Below the pieces are notes generated by a model that ran no database searches, had not been told where the DNA came from, and saw nothing but the letters and a program-made list of their open reading frames with translations. Shown piece by piece: positions 48,559 to 60,854 of a stretch of 64,000 bases of DNA (the stretch's first letter is position 1; the number at the start of each line of letters is the position of its first letter). The position numbers and the translations under genes are program-made. The stretch comes from Warburgia ugandensis (lineage: Eukaryota; Streptophyta; Magnoliopsida; Canellales; Canellaceae): the NCBI GenBank assembly GCA_035236585.1, contig CP141127.1, positions 70,413,495 through 70,477,494 of the forward strand. Reading direction: 5' to 3'.

Positions 48559-51044
48559 TATGATGACCCAGGTTTTTAAACTCATTTTTAAAGCCTTTTT
48601 GAAAGTTGGGATCCCTGATTTGAAAATTTCTTTTTGGAAACAAACATTGAAAACATTTTACTTTATGAAAACACTTTTCCAAAACTCCGAGTGCCATTCT
48701 AATTATAAAAACTTGGATTTAATGGTAAATGATTGTTTCATTTCTACCCATAAGTCTCACAAAGTTTCCTCCATCATTTAGACATATCACATTTAATGCA
48801 TGTGATGTGATACACCTGATAGGCACATAGATGGCCATCCAAATATAGTTGGAGACTCAATACCCACACTATTATAATCAACACATTTAAGAAGTTCAAA
48901 TTCAAATCTTTCAAGTATCAATAGCTTTAAAAACAACATTTTTGTTTTTCATAGAATTTCATCCATGCACAACCCATAGACTAATGTGTACATTATATAC
49001 ATTTAACTAATAATTAAAATGGCAAGTAACAAATAAACAATCCACAGTCCATTCATTAATACCAATAACCAAGTAAATGTCTTCATTACATACTCTAGTA
49101 ACATGAATCCTCATTTAAAAACCTTCCTCAACAAACTATTGCTTGTGTAGGTACTTACCATCTCATTTACAATTTTCATGGTTTCAAGTACAATGATATT
49201 TTGATATCATGATGTTGTCAATATATTATAGTTCAAACTCCAATATGTATGCTGCTTCTATAAAAGAAATCATATTCATATGAACCCATCACGATAATCA
49301 ATTTTCTTCAAGGAGAAAAATGTATCCAAGTTCAATATGAGTACAAACCTGCAATTAGTCGATGCTAATGCAATCCATATCATTTATGATTTCATTCACA
49401 TGCATGCTATGAAATTAGAGCATCAAAAGCTCGAAAAACACTTTAAGTGTGAAATCTCATCGTCAGTTAGGATACCTTATCTCCTTAGTCCCACAAGTTC
49501 CTAAACACTCATCATTAATACATTATAGTCAAATTTCAAACACCATACTATGACATCATAGCACCAAAAGCTTGTAAAACACTTCAAATGAGTGTAAAAC
49601 CTCAATTTTAGCGGGGATACCCTATCTCACAGGTCCCACAAGTGTCTCAATGATTTGTAATCTAGTCATGAGTCTATAAATCACATATCCATGCTAAGAC
49701 AAAAATCCATGTTATGTTCAATCATAATATGATCATGAAATGCATTTTTATAAAGGCATTGCATCAAGTTCATGAGATGAAATACAATTATGTCTTTTTC
49801 ATATGTAAATAATACAAAGTCATCAAATCTCACAAATAAGTTAAACTGTGGATCAAACTAAAACCATGTAGTAATCACATATAAGCATTTGAATGCAATT
49901 TAGATGTTTTCAATAAACAATGAATAATTGGCATACTAACATATTAAAACCAAACATTGCAATCATCTTCCTTAATTCAAGATTGCATATATATAAACCA
50001 AAACCATTTAAAATTTGAACATGTAAGGAACTTAGAGATGTTAAACATCTACCTATGGTATTGAAATCATGAATTATAACTAAGTTGTCCATGATGAGTA
50101 CCCAATTTTGTATAAGAATCACTCAATTAGTTGCCCATGTGTTATAACTTATAGCATTAAATTAGGGTTTTTGGCAAAAAATTATAACACATGCATTTCT
50201 GACTTAATAAATCAAATATTTGAATATTTGCAAGTTTAGAGCCTAATCCAAGGTATGTAAGAGAATAATTATACTTTTTAGGATTTAATTAGAATTTTTT
50301 ATTTTTTATAGGAATTGAGATGATGATTTACTATCCAAGACTAAACAAAATGAAAATTGAATATCAAGATCAAAAGCTTGAGTCAAGGCCTAACGTCATC
50401 AATCTAAAGTAAGATCAAGGATCAAGATCATTTTAAGATAAGTAAAGGATGAAATTAAAAAAGTCAAAGGTGACCAAAGTGGGCCCATGCACAAGCCATG
50501 CGAAGTCCACCACCTTTGCATGAGATTCACTTAAGCCACCTAAACCATATAAGCTATGAAGAAGGTGACAAACTAAAGAGCTTATCCAACTAAGCTAAGC
50601 CAAAAGAGCTCCTAAAATCAGCCATGAAGCTAAGCCAAATGAGCTCAAAAAGCAAGCCAACAAGTCACATGAACTAGGCTAACATGGAAGGCCGTGATTG
50701 GAGGAAAATATAAAGCAAATAATCATGGATTCTTAAGGGTTATTTTGAAGATATTTCAGGCCAAATCTAATTGGTTAAGGTAGCATGTGGACTAATAGGA
50801 AGAACCCACTTTATTTATCTCCCTTTTCATGATTTGCTCACTTTTTTCTCTCCCTCCACCTCACACACAAAGCAACCACGAATTTTACCTTCCTAAATTC
50901 AAACTTAAAGACTCCCCCTTTCTAAACTCTCACTAACCAATCACCTTTCCCATCTCAATCTTTCTTTCTTGTTCTCTTATCATCCTCACCATCCACAATT
51001 CATCCAAAGGCTGCCATCATCCTTATCTTTTTTTCTCTCTCTAA

Positions 51045-51049
51045 CTTCC
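51045..51049. repeat. target-site duplication CTTCC, left of T3
   Basis: CTTCC lies directly before the TGTGATGACC terminus of T3 and is repeated at 55,511-55,515. Confidence 0.9.
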
Positions 51050-51454
51050 TGTGATGACCTGGGTTTTTGAAACACATTTTATAATATATTTTTCAAAGGC
51101 AAGGGCGTCCCCTCAGTAAAAAAATTTCGCAAAACAAAGCAGTGGAAATTCTTTTATTTTAAAACTTGTTTTGAAAACTCAAGTCACCACTTCATACATA
51201 ACATAAGTACAATTTGTGTACAAAATAAAATTCCATTAAAGGAATATGATTTTATTAAACTTTCAGGATCCATCCAGTGGTTCACAGTACACAACCCATT
51301 GTATCCTTACAATACTTGTCCAAATACACAATTCAAATTACAAAGTTCTAAATACAATACATGCTCTCTATACAACGTTTTAAGGGATATACCCTTATTA
51401 CTTATTCTGCACTAGTTCTTCAAGCCTTGAGCTCCTAAGTCTCCTTCTCTGTAT

Positions 51455-51494
51455 CTGAGATATTGTAAACATTCGAACATTTACAATATCTCAG
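51455..51494 (-). other. perfect 15-bp hairpin in solo LTR T3
   Basis: CTGAGATATTGTAAA (51,455-51,469) and TTTACAATATCTCAG (51,480-51,494) pair perfectly across a 10-base loop. It is the counterpart of 40,227-40,266 in T2. Confidence 0.88.
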
Positions 51495-52854
51495 CAAGCT
51501 ATGCTTGGTAGGGGATAAGAATGTAAGTTATTGACAGTAAAATCTCAATATTCAACTATCCCATAATTCATTCTATCATAAACACATTCACAGACCACTA
51601 TTATTTATATGAACATCTCATTTTCTTATCATTTGTGTTCACCTTTATACATACATAGTATATAAGGACAAATCCATTAAAATTGTAAAAATAATCAATA
51701 ATCATTTCCATACAAAGTTGATCAACTCCTTTCATTATAGGAGATTTGTATCTCAGCTAGTTACTATACTGGGATTTTTCCTTCTTGGAAAAAATATTGG
51801 TAATATATAATTACCTGGCATTTCATCATGCCATCCCTTAAGGCATTTCACTATGCCAATTTCATATGCATCATAATGTAAAATAATCAAGGACTACTAT
51901 GCTTGCAGTTTGATCCGTACAGCGCGCCCGAATAATTGTTCAATAATCCACTTATACCATTCTCAGTGGAAATTACAATATCCATGTCCATATGGGAGGA
52001 CCATGGTTGTCACAGTGGTGGCCTTCCCATAAATGCCCCACCCGACTTTTAGCCTTTCTTAGGCTTGGTATTCAATATCATCAAGTTTCAGAGAGTGGGT
52101 GGCCAAACCCTCTTAACTCTCCTAGCATAGCATCCCCAGGCCTATGCCTGTTTAAAACAAAACCACAAGCCTCTAAGCTTGTATGTAAAATAATACTTAT
52201 ACATATCAGATTGTCTGTCTGTTTATCTAGGGTTGGAATATTTTCTACTTTCCTATTCACATAGGGTTGTTCTCAATTCTCAACTTAACCATTTAATACT
52301 TATTTTTCTCATCATTTGGTTGGATCATATTTCAATTTGAGGTATTTACCTTAATATATTAGTATCATACATGTCAATACTTCAAAACATAAGATCATGT
52401 ATTAGACATATATCTTCATGTAAAGGTATTCTTAATAATCCACCAACCTCAATAAGGTATTCTTACTCCTTGAAATCTGCCATAGTCTCGATCAACATAT
52501 ATCTATCAAATAATATGTATAATGTCATTTTTCTAATCAATGATACATAATACATGGTCTTTTGATCATCCTTATGTAGGATAATCTGACTCTTTCTTCC
52601 TTGAAGATCATATATCCAAGGGTTTAATATCATCTATACAAATACTATCTACATCATACATAACAATCTAATCTACATTGGTGTTTCTTTTTCCTTATTA
52701 TTTTTGATCATACAAGATCTCATCTTGTTTGATCATCCTTATCTTACTTACTATTTTTATTAGGATTAGATAATTTGCTATCTTTTTATGTTCTTATTAT
52801 TATTATTCAACCAGTTAGTGTCTTACTTGGTTGAAGATAATTTATTTCTTCCTA

Positions 52855-53260
52855 TCACTAGACAACTCCTCCTTATTTCAGGATGACTAGTACTTACCAG
52901 TTAAAGTCTACTCAAAAAGTGGTTAATACAACCCTCATGTAAGAAGGCATTTAGACCTCTCTTACGTCAATAGGAGGTGAGGGAAAAGCACTTGGCTCTT
53001 GTATACCCCTATAACCACAATGTTCAGAGTCCACTGGAATGGTACTAGCTCAACCTTTGACAAGGTTCCTATGAGCTCTTTATCTTAAGTCCCTTCTCTA
53101 ATTGATTTTAATTAATTTCCATGGATATGCATAATGTCATCCATGGATGTTCATTATTTTCCTACTTTGGGCCAAAGAATTGGTAAACCATTCCTTATAT
53201 TTTCCTACTAACTATAGCCCTTATTAAGTCAAAATCATTCATTCATCTTAGTTGTCCATG
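52855..53260 (-). other. T3 copy of the shared module
   Basis: On the minus strand it reads GAACATTGTGGTTATAGGGG, CCAAGTGCTTTTCCCTCACC, then GAGGTCTAAATGCCTTCTTA, CATGAGGGTTGTATTAACCA and CTTTTTGAG. It is closer to the leader copies in N2 and N3 than the T2 copy is. Confidence 0.75.
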
Positions 53261-54917
53261 AATCTCTATATTTCATTAGTTTACATTTTTGGTGATTTAT
53301 GCTCCTTATATCTTAACAACTACTTAACAATTGAATAAAATTTGACAATAAGTAAATCATAAACTTGAAAGCATAAATCAAATATAAGTTTAACAACTAT
53401 ATAGTAACATTCTTCCTATGAATGTAACTTAAGCTAGTGAAATAAAACTAACATGATCTTAAGTTATGAAATACATAAAATTGTACTTCTATCTTAATGG
53501 AATCAGGTTTAAATATCTAATTTACACTAACATGATCCTAAGATAATCAAATCTAATAACAAATTACTCATTTAGGGCATATCATACTAAAATTTAAAGA
53601 TTACACTATCATGCTTTTCAACTTAGAACATAAATCACATTTACACCTTTATGTCCTATAAAAGACAATTAAAACTTAGAACATAAATCACATTTACACT
53701 TCTATATACAATAAAATACAATTAAACTAATTTTATTAAGATTATTATAAACCTTTAAATATGATCCAACCATTAGATCGTAAGTGTTTTCCTTTAGATC
53801 AAGGGTTTTAATTTCCTTTAGGGCTTTTAATCCATTAAGATCTATAATTCATATCCACTTGATTTTGTCATATTTCATCCATGATCTAACTGGATTACAT
53901 CATAATATCATCCCTATAATCCATCCCAAGGATCTGATCATACTTGATCTCATTGATCAAGTGGGTCCCTTTGTATTTTTAAGGTTTTTCTACCATAAAG
54001 GGTAGATCCCTTAATTTATCCCAGATCTGTCCAAATTAACCATAGATATTACTTTATTATAGTATTATATCATCATTAAAATAAATTTTCAAGATCTGAT
54101 CACCTCAGATCTTGAAGATCTTAGAAATCGGACACTTATTTCCAAAATATAGAATAATTCAGGAATAATTTTTAAAAATATTATGAATTCATTAGAAACT
54201 AGACATTACAAGCTTTCCATAGCTTCTTTCCAATCTCAATTTGGAGTTCATATGACTCCACAATCTTAAATTGAAGTTTACAACCGTTCGTAGGGTCCAG
54301 ATTTGATCTGGGCCCAGCAGAACTAATCTCTCTCAATTGAGGGTCCAAACCTTGTTAGATTTTCTTGAAAATTATAGCCGATGGGTTTTGGACCCTTCTG
54401 GATTGATTGGAAAGCTCAGAATTTCCATCTGAGCTCTCTATCACCATAAATTGAAGGCTCTGGTATTTACTTTATTTTTACCATTTTTCATTCAAATTAA
54501 ATTACAGAAAGATAAAAATTACACTAAACCATAATAAATATGTATGGGAAGTAATTCCACCAACCTAATTGAAGAAAAAACATATATTTGATGCTCAATT
54601 TGAGAGAATTACCAGTTGATGATAATATAGTCCAATTGTCCCCATTTTTGTGATTTTCTGTTGTTGGAACCGTTGGATCATGAAATTAATTGGGGCTTTT
54701 GTATATACTGTAGTATAGGAGGTTATGGATGATGGAATTTATCAGATTCTTCTTGGAACGGAGTGCCTAATTGAATTTAGGTCTCTTGTTCTACTTAAAA
54801 AGAGGAGAGAGAAATAAGAAAAATAGAGATTGGGGAGGGATGAATGAGAATTTGGATTTGACACTCCAGGGAAGATTTGAAAATTTCGTGGTTAGGGTTT
54901 TGAAAATTTTTGGGACA

Positions 54918-54925
54918 TATTTATA
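54918..54925 (-). promoter_or_regulatory. T3 LTR TATA box
   Basis: Minus-strand TATAAATA sits at the same LTR position as in both T2 LTRs. Confidence 0.65.
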
Positions 54926-55510
54926 GCCAAATTTGAATTTTTTATCATTTATTTTGATAAGATATTTTATTACTTTATAATTTTTTATTACAAGTGCATT
55001 CTCCATTCTCCACTACAATCTCCACTACATTCTCCACTACCAACAATAATGCACTGAGCAATTATTGTTGCTTCTAGAACGTTGGCCCACTTTGTGGGCC
55101 CCACTTTTATGTGAAAAGATGTTTTTGCCCTTTGAACTCCAAAATTGGAGAATAATAGGCAATATTTGTCCGAACTCGAAATCGAGCGTACTTAGTGGCG
55201 TTGGAATCATATTTCTAAGTAATTCATGAATATTGAGGTCTTATTTCTTGGATATGGAATATGGGTAAAATTACCATTTTACCCCCAAATGGAGAAAATT
55301 AAGGAATTTTCATTTTAACTTAGAATTGAATGTACTTAATGTTGTTTCAATCAGTTTTTCAAGTACATCCATAATTTCTATGTTTTAATTCATGATATAA
55401 TCTCCATAAAAAGAGAATTTTCAATAACCTAATATTCCAGCCTAGAATTTCTAAAAATTCAAACTTTATTAATTTGCCTTAATAAGTTACAAAAATTCAG
55501 GGTCATCACA

Positions 55511-55515
55511 CTTCC
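55511..55515. repeat. target-site duplication CTTCC, right of T3
   Basis: It is identical to 51,045-51,049 and directly follows the T3 terminus ...CATCACA. Confidence 0.9.
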
Positions 55516-55892
55516 TTCTCATCTCTCTTTCTATTTCCCACAAGTTATCTCTTAAGTATTCATGGTTGCCCTAGATCTGGATCTAGATCTAGATCTTCAT
55601 CTTAACCTTAGATTTCCTCCCTTTAATCTCCACCTTAGGATCACCTATTATCTAGATTAGGACATGCCCAAGGGATATAAAAGACAAGGTTCCTACTTGA
55701 AAAACTACTTGGAGAAGAGGAGACTGCCTCCCTCCTTTGAAGGTGGCATCTCCACCCTTCTCTCCTCCTTCATTCCTCTACAGTTTTCTCCTTGCTCTAG
55801 CATCTCTTCCCCTAAGATTTCCATGCCCCCTTCTTCACTTCATGCCTTAAGTGTTCTCCATTGAAGGTTAGTCTCCTACAAATTTAGTTCTT

Positions 55893-55912
55893 CTTTTTTT
55901 TTTTTTTTTTTT
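55893..55912. repeat. poly-T run
   Basis: A homopolymer of about 20 T in the inner part of the N3 LTR. Confidence 0.85.
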
Positions 55913-56753
55913 TCCTTGCCCTAATTTTCTTTTTTATTGCTTGCTTTCATGGTTAAGATTTCCTTAAGTGTCTTCCATTGGTTAGCTATTCATGCATATT
56001 CTTTTAAGGATCCAAGGTTTCCTTTTCCTTAAAGGGACAGCCAAGAGAAAAGTCACCTTGAATCCATTTTTCCCTTTTTCCTTTCTTGCCTTAGATCTCT
56101 TGTTGGTACTTTTATTCCAACTCTTTTTGTGGTTATTCACTTGTAATTCTATCAAGGGTTCACATGCATGTTTATTTTTGAATGTTGAATAATTGTTGAA
56201 TAGCTTTAAAGGTGTTTTTGGGTTAAGGAGGGTCTGCATACTTAGTTTGTTTATTCCATGTTCATTCATTGCTTAGTAGTTTATGCATTAGTTTATTATA
56301 AATTTTGCATTCCATTCTAGTATAATGCCATGCCTTGCATACTTAGTTTCATGCACACTCTTCATGTTTAATATAAGCAATTTTCCCATCTTAGTATGAT
56401 GTGCACTTTTCTTTAGTAAGTTGCATTTGTTTTGTTGATTTAGTAGCATACTAGGTTAGATTTAGTTTAGGTTAGGTTTTTCTAAGTTTAATTGCATGTT
56501 AGCTTAATTTTAGAAAGTTTTTATATTTAGATTTAGAAATTTATAATTTTTGAAAATGTCTAATTCCATGCATTTTTAATTTCCATCATTAGTTTAGGTT
56601 AAACCTACCTTCTTTGTCTAGGCTAAGGAGTTTAAGTAAGGACACACTAATCACACTTATCATTCTATTCCTCGTGGGATCAACCTCTATTGCATGCTTA
56701 TACTATAACCAATTCGTGCACTTACGAGTTACTTAAAATATCATAACAAGTTT

Positions 56754-56772
56754 TTGGTACCTTTGTTGGAGA
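56754..56772 (+). other. N3 primer binding site, tRNA-Asp type, diverged
   Basis: TTGGTACCTTTGTTGGAGA follows the LTR end with the same AAGTTTTTGG context as O1. It is more diverged from the tRNA-Asp complement than the other three. Confidence 0.6.
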
Positions 56773-57414
56773 GTCGGAACAGAATTGTGTAATGGATCTT
56801 AGCTTAGATTATTTACCTCTAGTCTAAGTTTAGGGTGCATTAGTTTAGGGTTTTGCATCATTTTTGTATTTAATTGCTATTTCCTCATATTGACCATCTT
56901 TTTATATTTTTTTGTGAGAAAAATTGGCAAAGTAGCTACGATGATCCTGTTGGCCAAAACTTCATCACATTAGATTAGTGTTTTATTACTTTCTTAGATG
57001 GGTTGTAATTTGCATTTTATATTCCCTTTTAAATGGGTTGTAACAATATAGAGCAAGTGTGGGGCATGGTGGCCTATGCTTGATCTTTATCAAACACTCC
57101 ACTATAAGTATCCCTCACTTTCTTTTTATTTTTCTAGTTTAGTTACATTTAGTGTAATCTAGCATTATGGATGGTACGATAATTCATATATACTAGGATC
57201 ATTCATGATAATTTTTTCCTATTATTTAAGACTATTTCATTAGTAAGCACTTATTTAACAAAGGTTAGCTTAAGCTCGACTACAACCAAGGCATAGGATG
57301 TTCGGTTAAAGAGTCTCGTTTGTTGAGGTGTTTGACCCTTTTGTTAAGTAGCATCTAGATAAACAATAGTTTTCTTTTTGTATTGCATTGCACATTTAAT
57401 TGCTTTATGGTGGA

Positions 57415-57790
57415 ATGGATTATTATGTTAGTATGGGACTCATAAGATAAGATCTGGATTTTATCACCAGATCCTTCGCCCACCTAGGTAATTAAAATTG
57501 ATCTTTGTATGCTTGTGATCCCAGCCCTTGAATGTAATTTAAAATTAAGCAAAAAGATACTTAAGGTTTCGAGCTCATATGAATATTTTTGAAAGGTTAG
57601 GTTTATTGTCACTCTAGTGGCTTCTAAGCATTGTGGTTATAGTGAGTGTTTAAAAATCCAAATGATTTTCCCATACCTTCCGTTGATATTGGTTGAGGTC
57701 TAAATGCCTCCTAACATAAGGATTATATTAACGACTTTAGAGTAGAATCTAACTAGTAAGTAGTAGACTAGCTTGGATAAAAGGAGTTGT
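57415..57790 (+). other. N3 leader copy of the shared module
   Basis: It contains ATCACCAGATCCTTCGCCCA, GTCACTCTAGTGGCTTCTAA, GCATTGTGGTTATAGTGAG, AATGATTTTCCCATACCTTC and GAGGTCTAAATGCCTCCTAA in the standard order. Confidence 0.78.
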
Positions 57791-57949
57791 CTAGATTTAT
57801 GTCTAAACACTATCACCCTACATATTAATTAAAGATCATAAATTTAGCTCATTTTCAAGCTACTAAGATTAGTTGTGTATCATTCAGCTCAGGATTAGTA
57901 ATTAGGTTGCATCATATAGTGAGGGTTTTCATTAAATTAACAAAAAAAG

Positions 57950-59230
57950 GTACTCATTCATTGTATACAATGATTTGTTTTGTTGCATATAAAGTTGAGA
58001 ACAAAGGCCTATTAAGAAGGGGGTAGATTTGATAAATTAGATACATTGATGGATAGAATAGATAGTATGGAAGTCAATTGCTTATGATGATAACTTCTAA
58101 GCAAGCTGCTCCATAGCCTCAGTACCATAATAACTTGCCTATCTAAACCTCAATATTCCAATTCTTCATGGCCATAGAGCTCCACATATAATGGATATTA
58201 TCAGGAGTTAGTGGATGTGCCTCTACATTCACACACCTTAGCAATTACAATCATCCTATGACAAACTACCAAGTTTATAATGGATGGACTAGGCATCACA
58301 AACAATCATGGTCTCGGGATTACCAATATCAAGAAGAACCACAATGGTCCCACCCCGAAAATTCCTACAATGATTATAAAAAATATCAGGGACGTCCATC
58401 ATGTGTTCAACCTGCATAGCCCTTTTTTAGCACCCCAATGCCACAAAAATGGCAACAAATTGAGTCATTTCCTCTACAATAGGAAGAACAATCACTAGAG
58501 ATGCAAAAATTAGAACATTTGCAATGACTTAGTGAAATAATGGATTAAAATCATGCTACAGTTAAAAATTGGGTTGAGGAAATGAAACAAATTAAAGAGG
58601 AGAGTGAAGAAACACTTGAAAGAATTTCAAAGTAGGAATTATCAACTATTCCTACTGAACCTTAGAGGTTTTCATTAACCTTGACCATTAATAATGATGA
58701 TAGGATGGAAATATCTTATGATTATTCTAAGCCAAGAATCACACATCCAACCATAGAAATCTCTTACTCAAATCCACTCAAGTCATGTCTAAATCATTTT
58801 TATAATTTTGATGAGGACACATCCATCAATGAAGTTAATGATTTATTATATAATACACCAATCATGGACACTTCTCAATTCCAACCTAGAGTAGGATCCC
58901 CTATAAAGCTTGAAATACAAATTGAACTTTGCAGTGTAGAATATGTACTTGATTGGGACCAATAGACCTTATTTGAAAAAACACAAAATAGTAATATAAG
59001 CTTGATTAAAACCTTACCTGTGCTAGCTAAACAGAACAAAAAAGAGTTAATTGATGTACTAGCCCTACATCAACAAACTCTAAGGTACACATTACAAGAT
59101 AATTAGGGTTTAAGCCAAACCATGTCCCTGTCTCTAGTAATACATAAACTACCTTTTAGGAAAGTGTAGAGTTAGCTTATGCCCCAATTTCAAGAAAAAG
59201 TAAGGAAGGAAAAAGATGAACTATGAACAA
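57950..59230 (+). pseudogene. N3 gag remnant and protease-RT linker remnant
   Basis: From 58,080 to 58,440 the translations are rich in Tyr, His, Asn and Gln, like the C-terminal gag of OTA elements. The frame at 58,681-58,965 carries SINEVNDLLYNTPIMDTSQF, which matches the O1 stretch near 21,960-22,010 (EEVNNLLYVAPIMDTSKW). In O1 that stretch lies between protease and RT. A short TLRYTLQDN-like piece near 59,080 equals the start of the RT lead-in. Broken several times. Confidence 0.65.
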
Positions 59231-59279
59231 TGGTCACCGTCATCCCTCAATTTGTCAAAAAGGAGAACCATGCAATTCT

Positions 59280-59495
59280 ATATGGTCCAACACATTACAA
59301 TTTCATGATAGTCCACATTGTCATTGTGTTACCACTGCCTAAATTTTCAAGGTGGAGGAATTATATTGACTATCATTAATATTAAAAATAGGGGAACATC
59401 AAGGTGGTCCCACAAATTTCAAATTTATGGTGGTCTACTATGTCATATTGTTACCACTGCCAAAAATTTCAAAGGTAGAGGATATATATTACCAT
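59280..59495 (+). repeat. direct repeat, two copies of about 90-95 bp, offset about 115 bp
   Basis: GTTACCACTGCCTAAATTTT after a CACATTACAATTT lead (copy 1, about 59,283-59,375) recurs as GTTACCACTGCCAAAAATTT after a CACAAATTTCAAATTT lead (copy 2, about 59,400-59,490). Both close with AAGGT-GAGGA-TATATT. Confidence 0.7.
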
Positions 59496-59599
59496 GAGAT
59501 TCTAAAGTGGCATGAGAAATCTTGCCCATTTCATTATTAGAATTAGATTAGAAAAAATTAGGTTAAACTATTAAGGTCTAGATTAGGGTATATTAGATT

Positions 59600-60854
59600 A
59601 TGTCTAGCTGAAGACATTAAACTTAGCACTCACTAGGAGACAACTCATGTTTTTTTTTTAATACAAAGTCTCAGTGTTTTGCATTACCCATTCATCATAT
59701 AGGTGTCCTATATTTCAAAACATTGAGGACAATGTTTAGTTCAGGTTGGGGGATTATAGATATACATGAGATTTCTAAGCTTTTCTTGCATTTTTGAAAA
59801 TTTTGAAAAAAATTATGGTAAGTTCCTTTATAAAAATGAGAGTTTAGGTTTTATGAATATTTAACCATCTCTTGAACTTTATCTTATTAATAGAATTACA
59901 TACAATTAGTTCACTATTTTATGCTTTTTCTAAAGTATTTCATGAAAAATTAAACTTAGAATATTAATTGTACAAAATAGCTATGCATATAGTTTGAGTT
60001 GAAGAGAAAATATAACTTCGAGATCTTGAAGAAGATCTGTGGAGACATATAATTCAAGTAAAATTTGAGCCATCCTTCCTGTTTAGAGGGTTATACATAA
60101 ATTCAAAATTTTCTTCATCAGACATTAATTCTCAGTTGGTCTCAGTATTCTTCTTCTTGGTCATCTATTGAGAAACCAAGAAAAGAATATACCATATATC
60201 TCTTAAGTTTATGGTCATTTTAAAGTAATATGTAACTTAGAAAATGATAGAGGCCATCCTTGGTAAACTTAGAGCCTTTAGCCTTCAAGTTATTTTCCAC
60301 TAGTTAACCCATTGAGCCTTTAAAATATAAGTCTTTTCTTTATTAGCCACACAAACCTTTACCAATATTTGACCCTTATAATATATCCATTACTCATTTG
60401 TTTAGGAACTATGTAGAGAGGATTGAAGAACATCTTGAAAAAAGTATGTACAATTCATAAGATAAATATAAAAAGAGTAGGTCAAAAGAAGAAAAAGTTC
60501 AAAAAGGCTATATATAAAGTTAAGTGAAAAGAAAAGAAAAAGATAGCTAATGAAAAAGAAGAATCTACACTCTTATGAGGAAAAATTGAAGAGTTGTCAA
60601 TACACTAATAGAAGATCTTTACATATTTTCTAACCAACCTTTGTTTACCTTTATACTCATTCTTTTGACAACCCTTACCTATGCCTATGTTTCATCCTAG
60701 TAGAAGTCCTAACTTGATCTTAAGAGAAGTATGGCTTGGATATGATTATGAATGAGTAGGCAATTTGTTAAAGTATAACATTCTTAGTAGTAGATATCCT
60801 TTCATGAAACCATTAAAATTGTTTTTAAGTCATTATTCTTTTGTATGAAATATG
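59600..60854 (+). other. N3 3' noncoding tail
   Basis: It opens with GTCTAGCTGAAGACATTAAA and the GGAGACAACTCAT counterpart of the GGGAGGCAACCC motif. It runs through ATTGAGGACAATGTTTAGTT and CAGGTTGGGGG to a purine-rich AAAGAAGAAAAAGTTC stretch, in the same order as N2's tail at 9,500-12,300. No coding signal. It ends at T4. Confidence 0.7.

Larger units (their letters stand above)
51050..55510 (-). mobile_element. T3: solo LTR of the T2-like Tekay family
   Basis: It is 4,461 bp long, starting TGTGATGACCTGGG and ending GGTCATCACA. It is flanked by a perfect 5-bp duplication, CTTCC. It is related to the T2 5' LTR in reverse along its whole length, sharing the hairpin, the shared module and the TATA box, but it lacks the GC-rich patch. 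Solo LTRs arise when the two LTRs of an element recombine and the inside is lost. Intact duplications and termini show that the recombination was within one element. Confidence 0.92.
48559..56748 (+). repeat. N3 5' LTR, apparently chimeric, interrupted by T3
   Basis: The outer part (48,559 to about 50,139) matches 28,080 back to about 19,413 in N1, reversed, with several segments absent. It looks like an antisense Tekay-like LTR 3' half, opening ...TGATGACCCAGGTTTTTAAA. The inner part (50,139-51,049 and 55,511-56,748) matches N1's inner LTR: the TATAACTTATAGC / AGTTATAAC junction is kept in both. It ends ...ATCATAACA before the primer site. Without T3 it is about 3.7 kb. A TATAAAA box (55,676-55,682) may be the promoter. 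If the outer part is an independent solo LTR, N3's LTR starts near 50,139. Confidence 0.5.
48559..60854 (+). mobile_element. N3: OTA-type Ty3/gypsy element, forward strand, interrupted by T3
   Basis: The parts are a 5' LTR (48,559-56,748, with solo LTR T3 inside), a tRNA-Asp-like primer site, a leader with the shared module, remnants of gag and of the region between protease and RT, and a long 3' noncoding tail related to those of N1 and N2. T4 begins at 60,855 and cuts it; the 3' LTR is not seen. It shares its chimeric-looking LTR with N1. It is broken many times and shows no RT, RNase H or integrase. Confidence 0.65.
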
